64,000 nucleotides of DNA. Source: Brevibacillus porteri. GTDB taxonomy: Bacteria > Bacillota > Bacilli > Brevibacillales > Brevibacillaceae. A program made the translations under genes and the position numbers. The stretch lies in contig NZ_PXZO01000025.1 of NCBI RefSeq assembly GCF_003013475.1, positions 1-64,000 of the forward strand, read 5' to 3'. The notes beneath the pieces were generated by a model. The model did no database searches and was not told the DNA's origin. It saw only the letters and a list, made by a program, of their open reading frames with translations. Below, one piece after another: positions 60,848 to 64,000 of this stretch (the stretch's first letter is position 1; each line of letters opens with the position of its first letter).

Positions 60848-62257
60848 ATGAACACTGGGAATGAAAGAGACACACAGCTACAACGCTCCATGAAAAGTCG
60901 CCATTTGTTTATGCTGTCGTTAGGTGGCGTGATCGGGACAGGGCTCTTCCTCAATGCTGGCTTCACGATCAATCAGGCTGGACCTGGTGGGGCGCTTCTC
61001 GCCTATATTGTCGGCGGGGTTCTGCTGTATCTGGTCATGACGTGCCTGGGTGAGCTTTCTGTAAAAATGCCAGTAACAGGCTCTTTCCAAGCTTATGCCA
61101 GCAAGTATATTGGTCCGGCGAGTGGGTTTACACTGGGATGGATGTATTGGCTAGGGTCAGCTACAACGGCCGGGGTAGAGTTCACTGCCGCGGGCATGGT
61201 CATGCAAAGGTGGTTCCCGGATACGCCGATCTGGATTTGGTGCGCGCTCTTTATCGTTTTGCTCTTTGCCTTCAATGCGCTAACGACAAAAGGGTTTGCA
61301 GAAACCGAATACTGGTTTGCCGGAATTAAAGTATTCGCTGTACTTATGTTTATTATTGTCGGACTAGGTGCTATATTCGGTATTGTCAATATGGAAGGAA
61401 GACCCGCTCCGTTTCTCTCCAACTTCTCGGCAGATGGGGGACTATTCCCGTTTGGCATTGCGATCGTCTTTGTGACGATGATGAACGTCGTATTCTCTTA
61501 TCAAGGCTCTGAATTGATCGGAATTGCAGCCGGTGAAGCAGAAGACCCGCAGAAGACCATTCCGCGGGCGGTTCGCAACGTTGTGTTTCGCATTCTCGTG
61601 TTCTATGTGGCGTCAGTCACGATCTTGTCTGCACTCTTTCCATCGAGTGAGCTGGGACTCTTGGAGAGCCCGTTTGTGACGGTATTTGATGCAGTGGGGA
61701 TTCCTTTTGCAGCGGATATCATGAACTTCGTCATCTTGACGGCTTTGTTGTCTGTCGGTAACTCATGCTTGTACGCAGCCACTCGCTTGTTGTGGTCACT
61801 TTCCCATAGCAATATGGCGCATCCTGTTTTTGGGAAGTTGACCAAGCGTAAAGTGCCCTTGAACGCACTCTTAGCGACGCTGGCGTTCTCGCTTCTGTCT
61901 CTGTTAACCAGCGTGGTTGCAGCGGATACGGTATACGTGCTGCTCATGTCTGTATCCGGTATTGCGGTCACCTTCACGTGGATGGGGATTGCTCTCTCTC
62001 AATTTAATTTCCGTCGTCAATACTTGCGAGAGGGTGGAAAAATAGAAGATTTGCAGTTCGTAGCCCCGTTTTACCCGGTGATGCCGCTCCTGTGTCTGGC
62101 TCTTTGTACATTCATTCTGATCTTCCCTGCGTTTGACCCGACACAGCGAATTGGACTCTTCTACGGAATTGGTGCGCTCGTGCTGTTCTATACCTTCTAT
62201 TATGTGCGCTATGGACGCAAAAAGGCGCATCAACCGAATCTCCCAACGCAAGGCTAA
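60848..62257 (+). CDS. amino acid permease, RocE/GabP type
   Basis: APC-superfamily permease of 469 residues and 12 membrane segments. FMLSLGGVIGTGLFLNAGFT with the TM1 GxIGTGLF motif is followed by the conserved TM6 FVTMMNVVFSYQGSELIGIA segment with GEAEDPQKTIPRA. It is most like arginine/ornithine or GABA permeases; the ddaH neighbour suggests arginine or a methylarginine. ATG 60848 follows AGAGAGGA. Confidence 0.88.
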   Translation: MNTGNERDTQLQRSMKSRHLFMLSLGGVIGTGLFLNAGFTINQAGPGGALLAYIVGGVLLYLVMTCLGELSVKMPVTGSFQAYASKYIGPASGFTLGWMYWLGSATTAGVEFTAAGMVMQRWFPDTPIWIWCALFIVLLFAFNALTTKGFAETEYWFAGIKVFAVLMFIIVGLGAIFGIVNMEGRPAPFLSNFSADGGLFPFGIAIVFVTMMNVVFSYQGSELIGIAAGEAEDPQKTIPRAVRNVVFRILVFYVASVTILSALFPSSELGLLESPFVTVFDAVGIPFAADIMNFVILTALLSVGNSCLYAATRLLWSLSHSNMAHPVFGKLTKRKVPLNALLATLAFSLLSLLTSVVAADTVYVLLMSVSGIAVTFTWMGIALSQFNFRRQYLREGGKIEDLQFVAPFYPVMPLLCLALCTFILIFPAFDPTQRIGLFYGIGALVLFYTFYYVRYGRKKAHQPNLPTQG

Positions 62258-62276
62258 GTCTTCCTGCTCAATAGAA

Positions 62277-62316
62277 AAATGCCCCTGCCATGATGATATG
62301 GTCGGGGCATTTTTGT
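62277..62316. terminator. terminator
   Basis: AAATGCCCC pairs with GGGGCATTTTT around an internally paired CCATGATGATATGG loop. Confidence 0.85.
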
Positions 62317-62332
62317 GGCGTAAGGTTTGTCT

Positions 62333-63649
62333 TCAGGAGATGCCGAACAGCTCGGCTAAATACGGGTTCACGAACAAACCGTCAGGGTCGAGCACAGAGC
62401 GAATGGCGAGGAAATCAGACAAGCGAGGATAGACCTGATGGAGCTGTTCGGCGGTCATGCTGTGCATTTTCCCCCAGTGTGGACGTCCGCCATATCGGGC
62501 GAAAATCTCCTCCATCCGGGCAAAGTATGCTTCGTACGGCATGCCCTTGTACATGTGGACGGCAATGAAGGCACTATCCCTTTCGTAAGCGGGACTGAGC
62601 CAGATGTCGTCCTTTTTGACGTACCGGCATTCCAGCGGAAAATGAACGGCAAAGCGTTCCTGCTCAATCGCCTGACGCAGCTCCAGTATGGCATCGCCCA
62701 TATGCTCAGCGGGTAGGCAGTATTCCATTTCGTAAAAACGAACAAGGCGAGGGGTGGCGAAAAGCTGATGGCTGTAGCCGCTCTCATGGACAGAGGGAAC
62801 GCTTTGGGCGGACAGCCTGCTGACGCTTTTGGTGAGAGAAGGGCGCAATCGGCAGCTCTCGGACAAGAGCCAAAATAGCCCATTTTCCACCACCATTTTT
62901 TTCAAATAGCTCCATCGTTGATTGCCGCTGGGGGGATCGTTGGTCTCGTTCATGAATTTCACCTGAACGGTATCCGAATAGGGGAAGATAAAGAATTCGA
63001 AATGCCGATGCTCGGTTTTAAACGTCTCCAGAGAGGACAGGCACTCCTCTAGCTGCATGCGACGGCTTTGGTAGCGCAGGCGATAGGCTGGGAGGACACG
63101 CAGCTTGACGCGTACGATGATGCCCAAGAGACCAAGAGAGACTTGCATGGCTTTGAACAGCTCCGGACGGGATTGCTCAGATACTTCCAAGACTTCGCCG
63201 GAGGCGGTCACGACTGTCAGCCCGACGACTTGCGTGGAGATGCTGCCAAAATGAATGCCTGTGCCATGCGTTCCGGTGCTGACGGCCCCTGCAATGGACT
63301 GGGCGTTAATGTCTCCGAGGTTTTCTTGGGAGTAGCCCGCTTGATGCAGGAGGTGTCCGAGTGTCTTGAGCTTGGTGCCTGCCCAGACTTCAACGGTATC
63401 AGAGGCAGGATCTACACTGACGATTCCTTGGAGATGATCTAGGGATAGCAAGCAATCTTCTGTCTGGACGAGCCGCGTGAAGGAATGACCGGAACCGACG
63501 ACTCGAATCCGTGTACCTGCCTTTTGGCAAGCAAGGACAAGCTGCACGACCTCATCTACGGACTCTGGCATCGCGATTTGCTTTGGCTGGCTTTGTACAT
63601 TTCCTGTCCAATTGGCCCAGTGATTCGCGTGCTTCTTTACAGTGAGCAT
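62333..63649 (-). CDS. FAD-linked aldonolactone/alditol oxidase
   Basis: About 438 residues. FAD-binding-4 domain with RVVGSGHSFTRLVQ (the His position is the usual covalent flavin site) and GAVSTGTHGTG. The C-terminal ALO domain ends with RPHWGKMHSMT, a hallmark of gulonolactone and alditol oxidases. Oxidises a sugar lactone or alditol; the substrate is unknown. ATG 63649 follows GGGGGGATGG. It overlaps the preceding gene's end by 13 nt. Confidence 0.88.
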   Translation of the reverse strand: MLTVKKHANHWANWTGNVQSQPKQIAMPESVDEVVQLVLACQKAGTRIRVVGSGHSFTRLVQTEDCLLSLDHLQGIVSVDPASDTVEVWAGTKLKTLGHLLHQAGYSQENLGDINAQSIAGAVSTGTHGTGIHFGSISTQVVGLTVVTASGEVLEVSEQSRPELFKAMQVSLGLLGIIVRVKLRVLPAYRLRYQSRRMQLEECLSSLETFKTEHRHFEFFIFPYSDTVQVKFMNETNDPPSGNQRWSYLKKMVVENGLFWLLSESCRLRPSLTKSVSRLSAQSVPSVHESGYSHQLFATPRLVRFYEMEYCLPAEHMGDAILELRQAIEQERFAVHFPLECRYVKKDDIWLSPAYERDSAFIAVHMYKGMPYEAYFARMEEIFARYGGRPHWGKMHSMTAEQLHQVYPRLSDFLAIRSVLDPDGLFVNPYLAELFGIS

Positions 63650-64000
63650 AATCCATCCCCCCGATAGGTGGTCACTTCCTCGATGATTTTCCCGCCAGAG
63701 ATGCAATACAGCCGGGTAAAACGTTCGCAGAGCTCTCCTGCTTTGGCATGGCGGAAAAAGATCGGGTCTCCCAACTCCAGCGTTTCCATGCCTTGATAGT
63801 GGATCGGTGTCTGTACTTCACCTGCTCCTTCGTTGGGGAACAGCTTTGCTCCCGTTGGCAAGTAAGGCTTGGGGAGTCTGTCACGCCCAGCAGAACCAGA
63901 GGCGATGTAGCCTCCGCCGGCACATGTGTAGATATGCTCTGTGGGCTTGCGGATAATCTCCAGAGCAAATCCGGCAGCAGGATGAAACCGAAAATCTTGA
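63637..64000 (-). CDS. amino acid deaminase/aldolase (D-threonine aldolase-like), partial
   Basis: C-terminal ~120 residues of an alanine-racemase-fold PLP enzyme of the DSD1/D-threonine aldolase type; the gene runs off the window's right edge. EHIYTCAGGGYIASGSAGRD, then LFPNEGAGEVQTPIHYQG, LGDPIFFRHAKAGELCERF and TYRGDGLCSL form the metal-binding C-terminal domain. It is probably co-transcribed with the downstream flavoenzyme. Confidence 0.85.
   Translation of the reverse strand, partial: QDFRFHPAAGFALEIIRKPTEHIYTCAGGGYIASGSAGRDRLPKPYLPTGAKLFPNEGAGEVQTPIHYQGMETLELGDPIFFRHAKAGELCERFTRLYCISGGKIIEEVTTYRGDGLCSL

Overview
The window looks like a chromosomal segment of an endospore-forming Firmicute, most likely Brevibacillus or a close Paenibacillaceae relative. 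This is inferred from strong AGGAGG ribosome sites, CRE-like and Fur-like boxes, RocB, Spo0E-like phosphatases and RRNPP-type regulators. No rRNA, tRNA or CRISPR array was found.

Layout. 0.1-7.9 kb: a PepSY protein, then a mannitol operon (mtlA, mtlR, mtlF, mtlD) that runs into the general PTS genes ptsI and ptsH. 7.9-15 kb: a sulfatase, a YeiH-type exporter with a divergent LysR regulator, a two-component system, and a secreted protein built from four copies of a short helical repeat. 15.1-28.1 kb: a complete-looking ethanolamine microcompartment (eut) operon with shell proteins EutL, a EutK-like BMC-H, EutM, EutN and EutS; enzymes EutE, PduL, EutB and EutC; reactivase EutA; GTPase EutP; and the regulators EutW/EutV. 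Malate dehydrogenase is the last gene. Two leaders, before eutL and before eutA, carry the same putative ANTAR-binding hairpin overlapping an intrinsic terminator, so the encoded EutV probably controls its own locus by antitermination.

28.1-45.1 kb is an AT-richer accessory island. It starts with a 200 bp palindromic element. It then has three tandem XRE-TPR (RRNPP) regulators, the middle one broken by a single stop codon. The first is followed by an unannotated 39-residue Phr-like pre-peptide gene. Spo0E-like phosphatase genes sit between and after the regulators. The cassette has been partly duplicated twice more (33.5, 36.7 and 43.5 kb) and one copy is interrupted by an ISL3-family transposase remnant. 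Around it are decayed genes (a matrixin protease and a membrane-anchored protein), several unknown secreted or lipoproteins, a 1.2 kb tandem duplication of a secreted protein gene, and a protein with two DUF4279-like domains.

45.2-64 kb returns to ordinary core-like content: an ECF sigma factor with its anti-sigma factor, a HAD phosphatase, an M29-type aminopeptidase, cardiolipin synthase, a Rieske oxygenase, an NCS2 purine/pyrimidine permease, an iron-responsive unit (OsmC, AraC-binding-protein fusion, siderophore-binding lipoprotein with a Fur box), an arginine-related group (rocB, an IclR regulator, dimethylargininase, amino acid permease), and a gulonolactone-oxidase-like flavoenzyme overlapping the end of a truncated D-threonine-aldolase-like gene at the window edge.

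The most interesting regions are the RRNPP/Phr/Spo0E array (28.5-37.3 kb) and the paired ANTAR leaders of the eut operon.
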